NCBI GenBank assembly: GCA_947044405.1
Contig: CAMRHE010000332.1
Location: 1,289,501 to 1,353,500, forward strand
Direction of reading: 5' to 3'
DNA length: 64,000 bases
Origin: Leptodactylus fallax
Taxonomy: Eukaryota; Chordata; Amphibia; Anura; Leptodactylidae
Part shown: in pieces, positions 44,904-59,130 of the stretch
Layout: every line of letters starts with the position of its first letter
Position numbering within the stretch: the first letter of the stretch is position 1
Notes under the pieces: model-generated
Told to the model about the DNA's origin: nothing
What the model saw: the letters and a program-made list of their open reading frames with translations, nothing else
The model's database searches: none
Translations under genes and position numbers: made by a program

Positions 44904-46530
44904 TACAGACCAAAAGTTTGGACACACCTTCTCATTACAAGAGTTTTCTGTATTTTCATGACTATGAAAATTGTAGAGTCACACTGAAGTCATCAAAACT
45001 ATTAATTAACACATGTGGAATTATATACTTAACAAAAAAGTGTGAAACAACTGAAAATATGTCTTATATTGTAGGTTCTTCAAAGTAGCCACCTTTTGCT
45101 TTGATTACTGCTTTGCACACTCTTGGCATTCTCTTGATGAGCTTCAAGAGGTAGTCACCTGAAATGGTCTTCCAACAGTCTTGAAGGAGTTCCCAGAGAT
45201 GCTTAGCACTTGTTGGCCCTTTTGCCTTCACTCTGCAGTCCAACTCACTCCAAACCATCTCGATTGGGTTCAGGTCTGGTGACTGTGGAGGCCAGTTCAT
45301 CTGGCGTAGCACCCCATCACTCTCCTTCTTGGTCAAATAGCCCTTACACAGTCTGGAGGTGTGTTTGGGGTAATTGTCCTGTTGAAAAATAAATGATGGT
45401 CCAACTAAACGCAAACTAGATGGAATAGCATGCCGCTGCAAGATGCTGTGGTACCCATGCTGGTTCAGTATTCCTTCAATTTTGAATAAATCCCCAACAG
45501 TGTCACCAGCAAAGCACCCCCACACCATCACACCTCCTCCTCCATGCTTCACTGGGGGAACCAGGCATGTAGAGTCCATTCGTTCACCTTTTCTGCGTCG
45601 CACAAAGACACGGTGGTTGGAACCAAAGATCTCAAATTTGGACTCATCAGACCAAAGCACAGATTTCCACAGGTCTAATGTCCATTCCTTGTGTTCTTTG
45701 CCCAAACAAGTCTTTTCTGCTTGTTGCCTGTCCTTAGCAGTGGTTTCCTAGCAGCTATTTTACCATGAAGGCCTGCTGCACACAGTCTCCTCTTAACAGT
45801 TGTTGTAGAGATGTGTCTGCTCCTAGAACTCTGTGTGGCATTGACCTGGTCTCTAATCTGAGCTGCTGTTAACCTGCGATTTCTGAGGCTGGTGACTCGG
45901 ATGAACTTATCCTCCGCAGCAGAGGAGACTCTTGGTCTTCCTTTCCTGGGGCGGTCCTCATGAGAGCCAGTTTCTTTGTAGCGCTTGATGGTTTTGACCA
46001 CTGCAAATTGGGGACACTTTCAAAGTTTTCCCAATTTTTCGGACTGACTGACCTTCATTTCTTAAAGTAATGATGGCCACTCGTTTTTCTTTACTTAACT
46101 GCTTTTTTCTTGCCATAATACAAATTCTAACACTCCATTCAGTAGGACTATCAGCTGTGTATCCACCTGACTTCTGAACAACACAACTGATGGTCCCAAC
46201 CCCATTTATAAAGCAAGAAATCCCACTTATTAAACCTGACAGGGCACACCTGTGAAGTGAAAACCATTTCAGGTGACTACCTCTTGAAGCTCATCAAGAG
46301 AATGCCAAGAGTGTGCAAAGCAGTAATCAAAGCAAAAGGTGGCTACTTTGAAGAACCTAGAATATAAGACATATTTTCAGTTGTTTCACACTTTTTTGTT
46401 AAGTATATAATTCCACATGTGTTAATTCATAGTTTTGATGCCTTCAGTGTGAATCTACAATTTTTATAGTCATGAAAATACAGAAAACTCTTGGAATGAG
46501 AAGGTGTGTCCAAACTTTTGGTCTGTACTG
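44901..46530 (-). mobile_element. Second Intruder-type Tc1 transposon
   Basis: Complete, 1630 bp, CAGTACAGACC at both ends in inverted orientation, set in (TA)n. Same family as 37234-44858. The transposase is frameshifted near 45700 and near 46005. Confidence 0.9.
45064..46100 (-). pseudogene. Intruder transposase, two frameshifts
   Basis: The frames 46001-45675 and 45705-45064 cover most of the protein. LWSDESK and SPDLNPIEMVW (glutamate present) are kept. The middle motif reads FIFQQDNYPKHTS: the first aspartate of D-N-D survives but the conserved second is Y. A base missing near 45700 and a change near 46005 break the frame. Confidence 0.8.
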
Positions 46531-46534
46531 TTTA

Positions 46535-47640
<1,106 letters not shown>

Positions 47641-47714
47641 ATGTGTATTATATGTGTGTGTGTATGTTATATATATATATATATATATATATAGATATAT
47701 AGATAGATAGATAG

Positions 47715-47930
<216 letters not shown>

Positions 47931-48012
47931 ATGGACAAAATTGTTGGTTCTCCTCATTTAATGAAAGAAAAACCCACAATGGTCACAGAAATAACTTGAA
48001 TCTGACAAAAGT
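47931..48012. mobile_element. Isolated Tc1 left-end fragment
   Basis: About 80 bases (ATGGACAAAATTGTTGG through CTGACAAAAGTAAT) nearly identical to 46572-46660, embedded in microsatellite. Confidence 0.8.
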
Positions 48013-49700
48013 AATAATATATACATATAATACACATATATACACACACACATACATATATACATATATATATACAGTATATACACACACATACACACAA
48101 TACACACATACATATATATACACACACACACACACATAATACATATATATACACACATACATACATATAATACACATATATACACACACACATATAATAC
48201 ACATATATACACACACATATATAATATACATATATACACACACATATAATACACATATATACACACACATATAATACACATATATACACACACATATAAT
48301 ACACATATATAATATACATATATACACACACATATAATACATATATACACACACATATATAATATACATATATACACACACATATATAATATACATATAT
48401 ACACACACATATATAATATACATATATACACACTGATATAATATACATATATACACACATACATATAATATACATATATACACACATACATATAATATAC
48501 ATACACATATAATACACATATATACACACACATATATAATATACATATATACACACACATATAATACACATATATACACACACATATATAATATACATAT
48601 ATACACACACTGTATATACATATATACACACTGATATAATATACATATATACACACACATATATAATATACATATATAAACACATACATAATATACATAT
48701 ATACACACACATATATAATACACATACATATAATATACATATACACACACACATATAATACACATATAATACACATATATACACACACATATAATATACA
48801 TACACATATAATACACATATATACACACACATATATAATACACATATATACACACATACATACATATACATACACATATAATACACATATATAATACACA
48901 TATATACACACATACATATAATATACATATATACACACACACATATAATACACATATATACACACTGATATAATATACATATATACACACATACATATAA
49001 TACACATATATACACACTGATATAATATACATATATACACACACATATAATATACATACTGTATATACACACACATATATAATATACACACACACATATA
49101 ATATACACACACATACATATAATATACATATATACACACACATATATAATATACACACACACATATAATATCACACATACATACATATAATATACATATA
49201 TACACACACATATAACACACATATATAATATACATATATACACACACATATAATATACACATATATACACACACATATAATATACATATATACACACACA
49301 TATATAATATACATATATACACACATATATAATATACATATATACACACATATATAATATACACCATATACACACACATATAATATACATATAATACACA
49401 TATATAAAATACACACACTGATATAATATACATATATACACACACATATAATACACATATATACACACACACATATAATATACATATATACACACACACA
49501 TATATAATATACATATATACACACACACATATATAATATACATATATACTATACATATATACACACACATATATAATATACATATATACACACACACATA
49601 TAATATACATATATACACACACATACATATAATACACATATATACACACACACATATAATATACATATATACACACACATATATAATATACATATATACA
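48012..49700. repeat. 1.7-kb AT/AC compound microsatellite, copy B
   Basis: Irregular units of ATATATACACACACATATAA and ATACAC. It is the expanded counterpart of 8858-9080. Open frames of up to about 580 residues on the minus strand consist only of Y, I, C, V and M and are composition artefacts. Confidence 0.95.
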
Positions 49701-49707
49701 CACTTAC

Positions 49708-49880
49708 CTTCTCCTGCACGGTCGTAACTAAAATGGAGTTGTTCCTGGTCGGTATGATGTCACAGGAAGGGGCGGGGCCTCTTCTATCACTAGGCTGTGC
49801 TGTATAGAGGACACAGGAGTGGAGCTGGTGTAGATGGAGAACAGAAAGCTGTGAGGACTGGTTTGTGGGACTGCAGGATG
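49708..49880 (-). promoter_or_regulatory. Putative promoter and noncoding exon 0 of copy B
   Basis: Counterpart of 9087-9200. It has a donor GGAGAAG|GTAAGTG at 49708, CRE-like TGATGTCA at 49755-49762 and a GC box at 49769-49777. One GC box of copy A is missing. The splice to the start exon at 34831 would span about 15 kb of transposons. Confidence 0.55.
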
Positions 49881-49894
49881 GAAGGGGAGTGATA

Positions 49895-50920
49895 GGATTG
49901 TTTTGCATGGGACTGCATGTAGGAGGAGGCTGAGGGGAGGGAGGGATGTATTTACATGGGGCTGCATGTTGGAGGAGGCTGAGGGGGGAGGGATGTATTT
50001 ACATGGGGCTGCATGTAGGAGGAGGCTGAGGGGGGAGGGATGTATTTACATGGGGCTACATGTAGGAGGAGGCTGAGGGGAGGGAGGGATGTATTTACAT
50101 GGGGCTGCATGTAGGAGGAGGCTGAGGGGGGAGGGATGTATTTACATGGGGCTGCATGTAGGAGGAGGCTGAGGGGGGAGGGATGTATTTACATGGGGCT
50201 GCATGTAGGAGGAGGCTGAGGGGGGGAGGGATGTATTTACATGGGACTGCATGTAGGAGGAGGCTGAGGGGAGGGAGAGATGTAGTTACATGGGGCTGCA
50301 TGTAGGAGGAGGCTGAGGGGAGAGATGTAGTTACATGGGGCTGCATGTAGGAGGAGGCTGAGGGGAGGGAGGGATGTATTTACATGGGGCTGCATGTAGG
50401 AGGAGGCTGAGGGGGGAGGGATGTATTTACATGGGGCTGCATGTAGGAGGAGGCTGAGGGGGAGGGATGTATTTACATGGGGCTGCATGTAGGAGGAGGC
50501 TGAGGGGAGGGAGGGATGTATTTACATGGGACTGCATGTAGGAGGAGGCTGAGGGGGGGGAGGGATGTATTTACATGGGGCTGCATGTAGGAGGAGGCTG
50601 AGGGGGGAGGGATGTATTTACATGGGGCTGCATGTAGGAGGAGGCTGAGGGGGGGAGGGATGTATTTACATGGGACTGCATGTAGGAGGTGGCTGAGGGG
50701 GGGAGGGATGTATTTACATGGGTCTGCATGTAGGAGGAGGCTGAGGGGAGGGAGGGATGTATTTACATGGGGCTGCATGTAGGAGGAGGCTGAGGGGAGG
50801 GATGTAGTTACATGGGGCTGCATGTAGGAGGAGGCTGAGGGGAGGGAGGGATGTATTTACATGGGGCTGCATGTAGGAGGAGGCTGAGGGGAGGGAGGGA
50901 TGTATTTACATGGGGCTGTA
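49895..50920. repeat. 48-bp GC-rich minisatellite, copy B
   Basis: About twenty regular units matching the copy A array at 9257-10076. Units differ mainly in G-run length. Confidence 0.95.
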
Positions 50921-51924
50921 AGTTGAGGGGCTGAGAAGAGACTGATGTTTTACATGGGACTGTATCCTGGAGAGTCTGGGGGATTGGGTTGATGGTTAGG
51001 GTGGTATAGGAATCCCTGGGGTGCTGTTGGCATCTAGGGAGACAGGGTCCTTTGGGTGCTGCTCCCATCTGAAGGAGTGCAGGGGTCTCTGTTGTGCTGC
51101 TGGCATTTAAAGGGGGTAATGGGTCCTTGGCATCTAAGGGGGGATGCTGCTGGCATGGATAGGGGCCAGGGGTCCCTGGTGCGCTTCTGGCAACTAAAGG
51201 GGTGGAGACACAGAACCCTGGGGTGTCATTGGCATCTAAATATGGGAGCATGCGTCCTTGGTGTACTTCAGGAATCTAAAGGGGGGAGGGGCAGGGGTCC
51301 TTTGGGGTGCTGCTGGCATCTAAGTGGGGAGCACGGGTCCCTGGGGTGCTGTTTGCATGTAATGGGGGGCAGGGTCTTGTGGGGTTCAGGTCCCTGGGGG
51401 GTTGCTGCAAGTGTCTGTGTGGGATCTCTGGGGTATTGACTTTGTGTGTGAGGTCCCTGGGGAACTACCTGTGTGTGTGGAGGGTCTGAGGAGTGCTGCC
51501 GTGTAGTGTGCGGGTCCTTTGGGTACTATCTTCATGTAAGTGGGGGGTTCCTGCGGTGCTGCCTCTGTGTCGGTGGGGGTTGCTGTGGGTAGTCCATGGG
51601 GTGCTGCCACCTGTGTGCGTGTGGGGGTGCTGCCTGTGTGTTGGAGGGGTCTGGCTCCTGGGGTGTTGTCACCTATGTGTTGGGGGGCTGCCGCCTGTGT
51701 GTTGCAGACTCCAGTCCCTGGGGGGCTGCCGCCTGTGTGTTGGGGGCTCCAGTCCCTGGTGGGCTGCCGCCTGTATGCTGGGAGAAGCCTGATCCCTGGG
51801 GGGCTGCCGCCTGTGTGCTGGGAGAAGCCTGGTCCCTGGGGGGCTGCCGCCTGTATGCTGGGAGAAGCCTGGTCCCTGGGGGGCTGCCGCCTGTGTGCTC
51901 TAGGTGTGCTGAATGTCTGTGGAG
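50921..51924. repeat. Degenerate GC-rich array, copy B (first part)
   Basis: Matches 10077-10860. The last 200 bases resolve into a clean 40-bp unit (TCCCTGGGGGGCTGCCGCCT then GTGTGCTGGGAGAAGCCTGG). It is interrupted by an L2 LINE and resumes at 53985. Confidence 0.8.
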
Positions 51925-53984
51925 AAAATCACGTACACCTACAGACCTCCTCCACTTTAAATTTATGCTTAAAACCTACAATTGTGCCCTTCACCTAGCC
52001 AAACAAGCCTATTTCACCGCTCTCATCTCTTCTCTCTCCTTTTACCCTAAAAGGCTATTTGAAACTTTTCACTCTTTACTCACTCCCAAGGTGCAGATGC
52101 CATTCACAGACCTTAGCGCAGATGACCTGGCCACTTATTTCCACAATAAAATTGATAAGATCCATCAGGAAATAACTGCCGAATCCCCAGGTGGCACTGA
52201 CCCCCTCACCAGCTGCACTTCAGACTGTTCATTCTCATCTTTTGAACCTGTTACAGAGGAGGAAGTATCTCAGCTACTTTCTTCTTCTCGCCCTACAACC
52301 TGTAGTAGTGACCCTTTCCCCTCACACCTTCTCCAGTCTCTATCGCCTGCCGTCACGACTTACCTTACTAAAATATTTAACCTCTCTCTCTCTTCTGGAA
52401 TTTTCCCATCCTCTTTCAAACATGCCATCATAACCCCACTACTGAAGAAATCCTACCTTGACCCGTCCTGTGCTGCTATCGACCTGTCTCTAACCTTCCT
52501 TTGATCTCCAAAATCTTGGAACGCTTAGTCTATTCTCGTTTAATCCGCTATCTTTCTGCTAACTCCCTTCTTGACCCCTTACAATCTGGCTTCCGCACTC
52601 TACACTCTACTGAAATGGCCCTCCCAAAAGTCTCCAATGATCTCCTGACAGCTAAATCCAAAGGTGACTTCTCTCTTCTTATTCTTCTAGATCTCTCAGC
52701 AGCATTTGACACTGTTGACCATCAACGCCTCCTCACTATGCTCCGTTCAGTTGGCCTCACAGACACCGCTCTCTCCTCGTTCTCCTCTTATCTTTCTGAC
52801 CGCACTTTCTGTGTATCATTTGCGGGCTCTGTTTCTTCCCCTCTCCCCTTGACGTTGGGGTCCTCAGGGCTCGGTCCTAGGTCCCCTGCTCTTCTCCCTC
52901 TACACAGCCCCCATTGGACAAACCATCACTAGATTTGGCTTCCATTACCATCTTTATGCTGACACCCAATTATATACGTCATCCTGTGACATCACCCCTG
53001 CGCTAATACAGAACACCAGTGACTGTCTCTCTGCTGACTCAAATATCATGTCTTTGCTCTATCTGAGACTGAATCTCTCAAAGACTGAACTACTGCTGTT
53101 TCTACCATCTAATAGATTTGTCCCTGATATCTCCATTGCAGTCTCTGGCCTTACCATAACTCCTAGGCAGTATGCCCGCTGCCTCGGGGTTTTGTTTGAC
53201 TCAGACCTTTCCTTCACCCCCCCATATCCAATCACTAGCACGCTCATGTCATCTCCACCTCAAAAACATCTCCAGAATCTGTCCTTTCCTTACAACAAAT
53301 ACACTAAAGACACTTATTGTCGCCCTGATTCACTCTCGCCTTGACTACTGTAACTCCTTACTAATCGGTCTTCCCCTTACTAAACTCTGCCCTCTACAAT
53401 CCATTCTGAATGCGGCGGCCAGGCTCATCTATCAGTGTAGACGGCTACAGCGATGCCTCCGGTCTGTGCCGGTCACTACATTGGCTGCCTATCCAATACA
53501 GAATACAATATAAACTTATCCCCCTCCTCCACAAGGCTCTCCATAATGCTGCACCTCCCTACATTTCCTCCCTCATCTCTGTCTATCGCCCCACCCGTGC
53601 TCTCCGTTCATTCAATGACCTAAGACTAACATCCTCTATTATCAGAACCACCCACGCTCGTATACAAGACTTCTCCCGAGTTGCACCACTTCTCTGGAAT
53701 GCTCTATCCTGGACTATTAGATTCACCCCCAATTTCCACAGCTACAAGCGTAAACTAAAGACATATCTTTTCAGACAGGCCTATCACAACTCCTAATGTA
53801 AACCCTTCTGTAGTTAGAATCCCTAAAACGTACCCTCCTCTGTTTATGCTCCAACATTACCTCACAGGATATGAGGCCGTATCAGACTAACTTTATATGT
53901 CCAGGCACCATCTACATGTTAAAGGACACGACTGATGATGGCTCATACAGCTTTATATATGTGTAATGACAGTAACCTCTATTA
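51925..53984 (+). mobile_element. L2-type LINE inserted in the GC-rich array
   Basis: Plus-strand RT frames: 51925-52504 (AKQAYFTALISS, FHNKIDKIHQEI), 52501-52932 ([43 protein letters not shown]) and, after shifts, later blocks to 53796. The catalytic motif at about 52955 reads LYADTQLY, lacking one aspartate of the usual YADD. It is 5'-truncated (no endonuclease) and non-functional. Confidence 0.85.
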
Positions 53985-54566
53985 CAGAATTGTCTGACCA
54001 TTGTAAAAGCAATGCTATGTCTGTTGATGCCGCCTGTGTGCTAAGGGGGGGGGGGGCGCTCCGGTTCTTGGAGGGGCTGCCACTTGTGTGCTGGGGGGGC
54101 GCTCCGGTCCTTGGGAGGCTGCCGCATGTATGCCGGGGCTACAGAACCTTAGGTCTGCACCTGTGTGCTAGGGTCTCCGGTACCTGGGAAGTTGCTGCCT
54201 GTGTGCTGTTGTGATACGGACCCTGGGAGGCTGCCGCCTGTGTGGTGGGGTGATCCGGACCCTAGGAGGCTGCCGCCTGTGTGGTGGGGTGATCCTGACC
54301 CTAGGAGGCTGCCGCCTGTGTGGTGGGGTGATCCGGACCCTAGGAGGCTGCCGCCTGTGTGGTGGGGTGATCCGGACCCTAGGAGGCTGCCGCCTGTGCC
54401 TTGGGAAGGGGAGTCCCTGATAGGCTGCTGCCTGTGTGGGGTGCTATCTTCATGTAAGTGGGCGGGGGGGTCTCTGGGGGTGCTGCCTGTGTGTGAGGGG
54501 AGGTTGTGGGGGTCCCTGGGTGGGCTGCTGTCTGTGTGCATGTTGGGGGCATCCATGAGGGGCTGC
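53985..54566. repeat. Degenerate GC-rich array, copy B (second part)
   Basis: Continuation of the array. At 54210-54400 it becomes a regular 39-bp repeat (ACCCTAGGAGGCTGCCGCCT then GTGTGGTGGGGTGATCCGG), about five units. Confidence 0.8.
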
Positions 54567-54574
54567 CGTCTTTG

Positions 54575-55752
54575 CAGTGGCGTAACTAGGAATGGCTGGG
54601 CCCCAAGGCGACCATTTGACATGGGGGGCCACCCAACTGCCATCCCCAACTCAACCCCCTCCTGCACAAGCCGCATTCCTGCGCACGCTATTATGGCCCA
54701 TAGTGGCCCCTGCACGCAGTATTATGGCCCATAGCGGCCCCTGCACGCAGTATTATGGCCCATAGCGGCCCCTGCACGCAGTATTATGGCCCATAGCGGC
54801 CCCTGCACGCAGTATTATGGCCCATAGCGGCCCCTGCACGCAGTATTATGGCCCATAGCGGCCCCTGCACGCAGTATTATGGCCCATAGCGGCCCCTGCA
54901 CGCAGTATTATGGCCCATAGCGGCCCCTGCACGCAGTATTATGGCCCATAGCGGCCCCAGCACGCAGTATTATGCCCCATAGCGGCCCCAGCATGCAGTA
55001 TAATGCCCCATAGCGGCCCCTGCCGCAGAAAGCCCCAAGCGGCCCCTGCACGCAGTATAATGCCCCATAGCGGCCCCTGCACGCAGTATAATGCCCCATA
55101 GCGGCCCCTGCACGCAGTATAATGCCCCATTGTGGACCTCCCATGAACAATTATTATACTTTGGGGTCTTTTCAGAGGCCAGAGTATACTGATCGGAGAC
55201 TCAGGGGAGGATACAAACAAAAAAAACAATGTCACTTACCTCTTTCTGGCTCCGGCGCACTCCCCGCTATTTCGGGCATCTTCAATGTTGGACCAGATCT
55301 CGCGTGAGTCGAGTCAGCATCGTGACGCATAATGACTCAGGCCCGGCCCACGTGACATCACCAAACAGGCCCGAAGCCTGCGGAGTGTAGAAGAGGTAAG
55401 TAATGTTGTTTTTTATGTTCCCTCACTTCCCCTGGCCCTCCGATCATTATACTCTGGGGTCTGAAATGACCCCAGAGTATAATGATAGCAGTGTTTGTGG
55501 GGTTTGGCCCGCGGACTCACCGATCCCCGCTCCTGATCAGTCACCTCCGCTTCCGCAGAATGGGAAGTGCAGAGTGCAGGTGGCCATGAGCAGGAGCGGG
55601 GATTGGTAAGTAAATAGGGCCCATTACCTGCTGGGGTTACTCCAGCAGATAACGGCCTATTAAAAAAAAAAAAAAACATACGCTCTGGGGCCCCAAATGT
55701 CCCAGGCCCTGTGGCAGCTGCTACCACTGATACCCCGGTAGTTACTCCGCTG
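54575..55752. mobile_element. Non-autonomous hAT-like element carrying a 31-bp array
   Basis: The ends are CAGTGGCGTAACTAGG and, inverted, CAGCGGAGTAACTACC. The 8-bp flanks CGTCTTTG (54567-54574) and CGTCTGTG (55753-55760) differ at one base, as expected for a hAT target duplication. No transposase is present. A 31-bp array fills 54690-55135. Confidence 0.75.
54690..55135. repeat. 31-bp minisatellite
   Basis: About fourteen units of TGCACGCAGTATTATGGCCC plus ATAGCGGCCCC, slightly diverged toward the right. It was expanded after or during amplification of the host element. Confidence 0.95.
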
Positions 55753-57659
55753 CGTCTGTGTGTTGTCGGGGGAGGGGATCAGGTCCTTGGGAGGGGGGGG
55801 TTGCCATCTGTGTGTTGGTGGAGGGGGTCTCGGGAGAGTTGCATTTTGAGTGTGTGTGGACTCCCTGGGGTGTTGTTGCATGTTTGGAGGAGGAGGTTGT
55901 GGGGGTCCAGGGGTAGGGGGGCTGCTTGTGTGGTGTAGGCAGGATTGTGGGGTTGTGTAAATCACGTGGTTCTGGTTACATAGTGCAGGGACACTGTAGT
56001 TATAACATACAGTAGTGCCTACCTGTGCCCCTATGTTAAATGTATTCCCACTCCTCCTGCATTATAAATAGAATGCCCCTCACAGCCTAATGCATCACCC
56101 TTTCATGTCCAGGGTGTGAACTGTATGCATAAACATTGTGCATTGCTCACTTTCCAACCCTGCAATGATGGCTAGCACCAAACTGATACTTATTACTGTA
56201 TAAAGAGGTTACCCACAATGCACGGACTCCTTCAGAGCAGGAGGAGTCCCTGCACTAGAAGGGGGGTGAATCCTAGACATAACTTGTCTGTGATTCTTGA
56301 CAGAGTGTAAACCCTTGACCGTGACTAACCCCTGCACTTAGGTTTAGTTGTGGTCCAGTTATGATTGCAATTAACCCTGTCTAGTGCATGAGTTAGCAAC
56401 TCTAACAAATGTTAATGTCACTATACTCTTTGTGTATAGCAGGTGCAGCCCTAAGGTACATTAGGGCTGCTATACTTTATTTGCATAGCAGGCTGTCTGT
56501 GTTCTGCCCCCATATTCATTAATATAACTTGTCCCCCAACGTATTCACCAAGGACTCCCCAAACCTCCTGCAATCAGTGATTCCATCTAAGTGATTGAAT
56601 TGCTGATTACCCAAGAAGGGGTTAATCACAAGCTTGACATGACTGTGATTCAGGCTAAGGGCCTACGTAGCATCCCGCACCAAAAAAGAGCTGCGGGAAA
56701 ACTCGCTGGTTTCCTCTGCGGATTTTCTGCTTCAACTATACACATACAGAAGCTTCCGGCGTTTCTGTAGGTATAATTGACATGCTGGGATTTCCAAAAC
56801 CACGACGGTGTGTCCGCTGTGTGTATTTTACTGCAAAGTGGGGACGGGATTTGCGTCTTTTTCTGACGCTGGCAAACCGTGGCGTATAGGCCACATGGGG
56901 CGCCTGCTTCAAGGAGTAATCCACTTTCTCAGGATAGGCCATCAATATTAGATCTGCAGGGGGGCCCAACACCTGATACCCCTGCAGATCTCCAATACAG
57001 AGACTTTAATGGGGCAGCGCTGCGGTACCTACACTCACCAGTACAGTTTGTACAGCACCGAGGGTCTGCAGGGGACCCCTGCATTGATTGCTTATCCTGA
57101 GTTACTATCCTTTCAGTAGGACTCCTCACATTCTGGTGCTCAAATAACCAAAAAGGGGGGTTACTAGACTTCATTTGTGGCTAAGTTCTTATCGGCCGAA
57201 GAAATCGGCAGAGAGAATAGTCCTCCACGGAGGATTTTTCTCTCTGCCCCTTTCAGAATGGAAACAACTGATCCCATTATAGTCAGTGGGGTCTGCTGGT
57301 GTCCACAGGTATCCGCTGTTTTAGCAGTCTGGCTCTCCATCGTTCAGGTCCCCTGATGAACCTAAACGATGTAGAACCAGCCGCAGATGTGATCCTAGAT
57401 TTACTCTAAAAACCCAATCACATGAGACGCCATTGGCTGGTTTATTCCTTGAGCGACCTGGACAGGTAAGTAGGATCATTGGGGTTGGGGTTGGTTATGG
57501 ATTTTATTTGGCTTTGATAGACTACGTTGATAACCAGTGGAGGTGGGTTTTAAAAAAAAAAAAAATAAATAAAATGGTTAATGAGGGTTTTATTTCAATC
57601 AAATATATTTTTTTATAATGTCGATGTTGTTTGTTTTTTTAATATCGCTGTATGGGGAG
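55753..57659. other. No gene recognised
   Basis: The first 200 bases continue the GC-rich array. From about 55960 the sequence is not repeated elsewhere in the window and shows no convincing exon, RNA gene or transposase. Confidence 0.5.
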
Positions 57660-58548
57660 TGTGATGATTCCACTTAAATATGGCTATAACTCAGAGATGT
57701 ATTTTGATCTCTGGGTATCGTATTTACCGCTTTCTTCCATTCATTCATAATGTGCACAGCCTACTCATAGGTATATTGCCAATAGTGGCCGGACTGGAAC
57801 AATAGGGCTTTGTATCCATCCCAGCAGGGCTCCATTGTATTCATACACAGCCCTGAGTGATCAAAGAAACATGCATTGATCAGTCTGGGCTGGTAGATCA
57901 GACATGGTTGATAACATTGTATCATTTCACTTGGTCTCATCTCCATACAAAGGACCTGGACTTGAGTGCATTAATCAATCAGACTTGTTGTTGATGACCT
58001 CATTCTGGGTGGTGTCATCAAGGGTATAAAAGATGAGGTAAGAGGTCAGTGAGACAGACCATCACAGACTACAGGAGACTACAAGAGTTTTTTACAGACA
58101 GACTACAGGAGCTTACAGACAGACTTCCACTGTGAGAGACTATTGGAATACTGTGAGGAGCATGCAGGCTGGATTGTTGTGTTGATGCCACATGTTGCCT
58201 CCACTGGGTTATTCACACATGCCAGAGCATGTATGAGTGTTGGACTATAGAACCACGGGAGATGCGTGGTAAAGTAACTATTTCACTTTTATGCCCTTTT
58301 ATTTCATTGCACTGTATCTTGTAACTAGTAACTGTTAATGCTTGTATACATCTACATATCTGTTCTGAACTGCATGTGTTAGATGTTAATACCAACCCAT
58401 TTAGGGGTTAATAAATATATAAAATTTAGAAAGCTTGTCTTGTATTTATCTTGTGAACCCAACACTCACTGGTGGTAAGTGTGGTTTTATATGAAAGAAG
58501 TCTCAGGTGTGAGCCAACGTGGTGTTGGCGCACTGAGGATCTTTCACA
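57660..58548 (+). mobile_element. Solo LTR with 5-bp target duplication
   Basis: 889 bp, opening TGTGATGATTCC and ending CTTTCACA, flanked by GGGAG on both sides (57655-57659 and 58549-58553). A TATA box (GTATAAAAG, about 58024) and AATAAA (58410-58415) fall in U3-R order on the plus strand. The direct repeats between 58060 and 58120 (GACTACAGGAG) would lie in R. It is unlike the other two LTR families of the window. No internal region remains. Confidence 0.75.
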
Positions 58549-58589
58549 GGGAGCTTTGTGTAAGATGTAGGCCCTATACTAACCAACCT

Positions 58590-59130
58590 GTACAGAATAC
58601 ACCGAGACCATGAACCTACCTGCAGCAACTCCATTCTAGTCAGGTGTATAGTGAGACAGCTAGAATGGAGTAGCTATAAGGAGGACCTACCTATAGTAAC
58701 TACAGAATACACCCAGACCATGAACCTACCTATAGTAACTACAGAATACACCCAGACCATGAACCTACCTATAGTAACTACAGAATACACCCAGACCATG
58801 AACCTTCCTATAGTAACTACAGAATACACCCAGACCATGAACCTACCTATAGTAACTACAGAATACACCCAGACCATGAACCTACCTATAGTAACTACAG
58901 AGTATACCCAGACCATGAACCTACCTATAGTAACTACAGAGTACACCCAGACCATGAACCTACCTATAGTAACTACAGAGTACACCCAGACCATGAACCT
59001 ACCTATAGTAACTACAGAGTACACCCAGACCATGAACCTACCTATAGTAACTACAGAATACACCCAGACCATGAACCTACCTATAGTAACTACAGAATAC
59101 ACCCAGACCATGAACATACCTATAGTATCC
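58590..59130. repeat. 39-bp satellite array, copy B
   Basis: About twelve units of the same 39-bp repeat as copy A, entered by CAGCAACTCCATTCTAG and its inverted GCTAGAATGGAGTAGCT. It is interrupted by an L2 LINE and resumes at 60065-60156. Confidence 0.9.

Noticed and set aside
47954..49703. Very long minus-strand open frames (579 and 581 residues)
   Set aside because: They consist of I, Y, C, V and M encoded by the AT/AC microsatellite and have no domain.
54690..55135. CRISPR-like array
   Set aside because: Direct tandem repeats without unique spacers, in vertebrate DNA.
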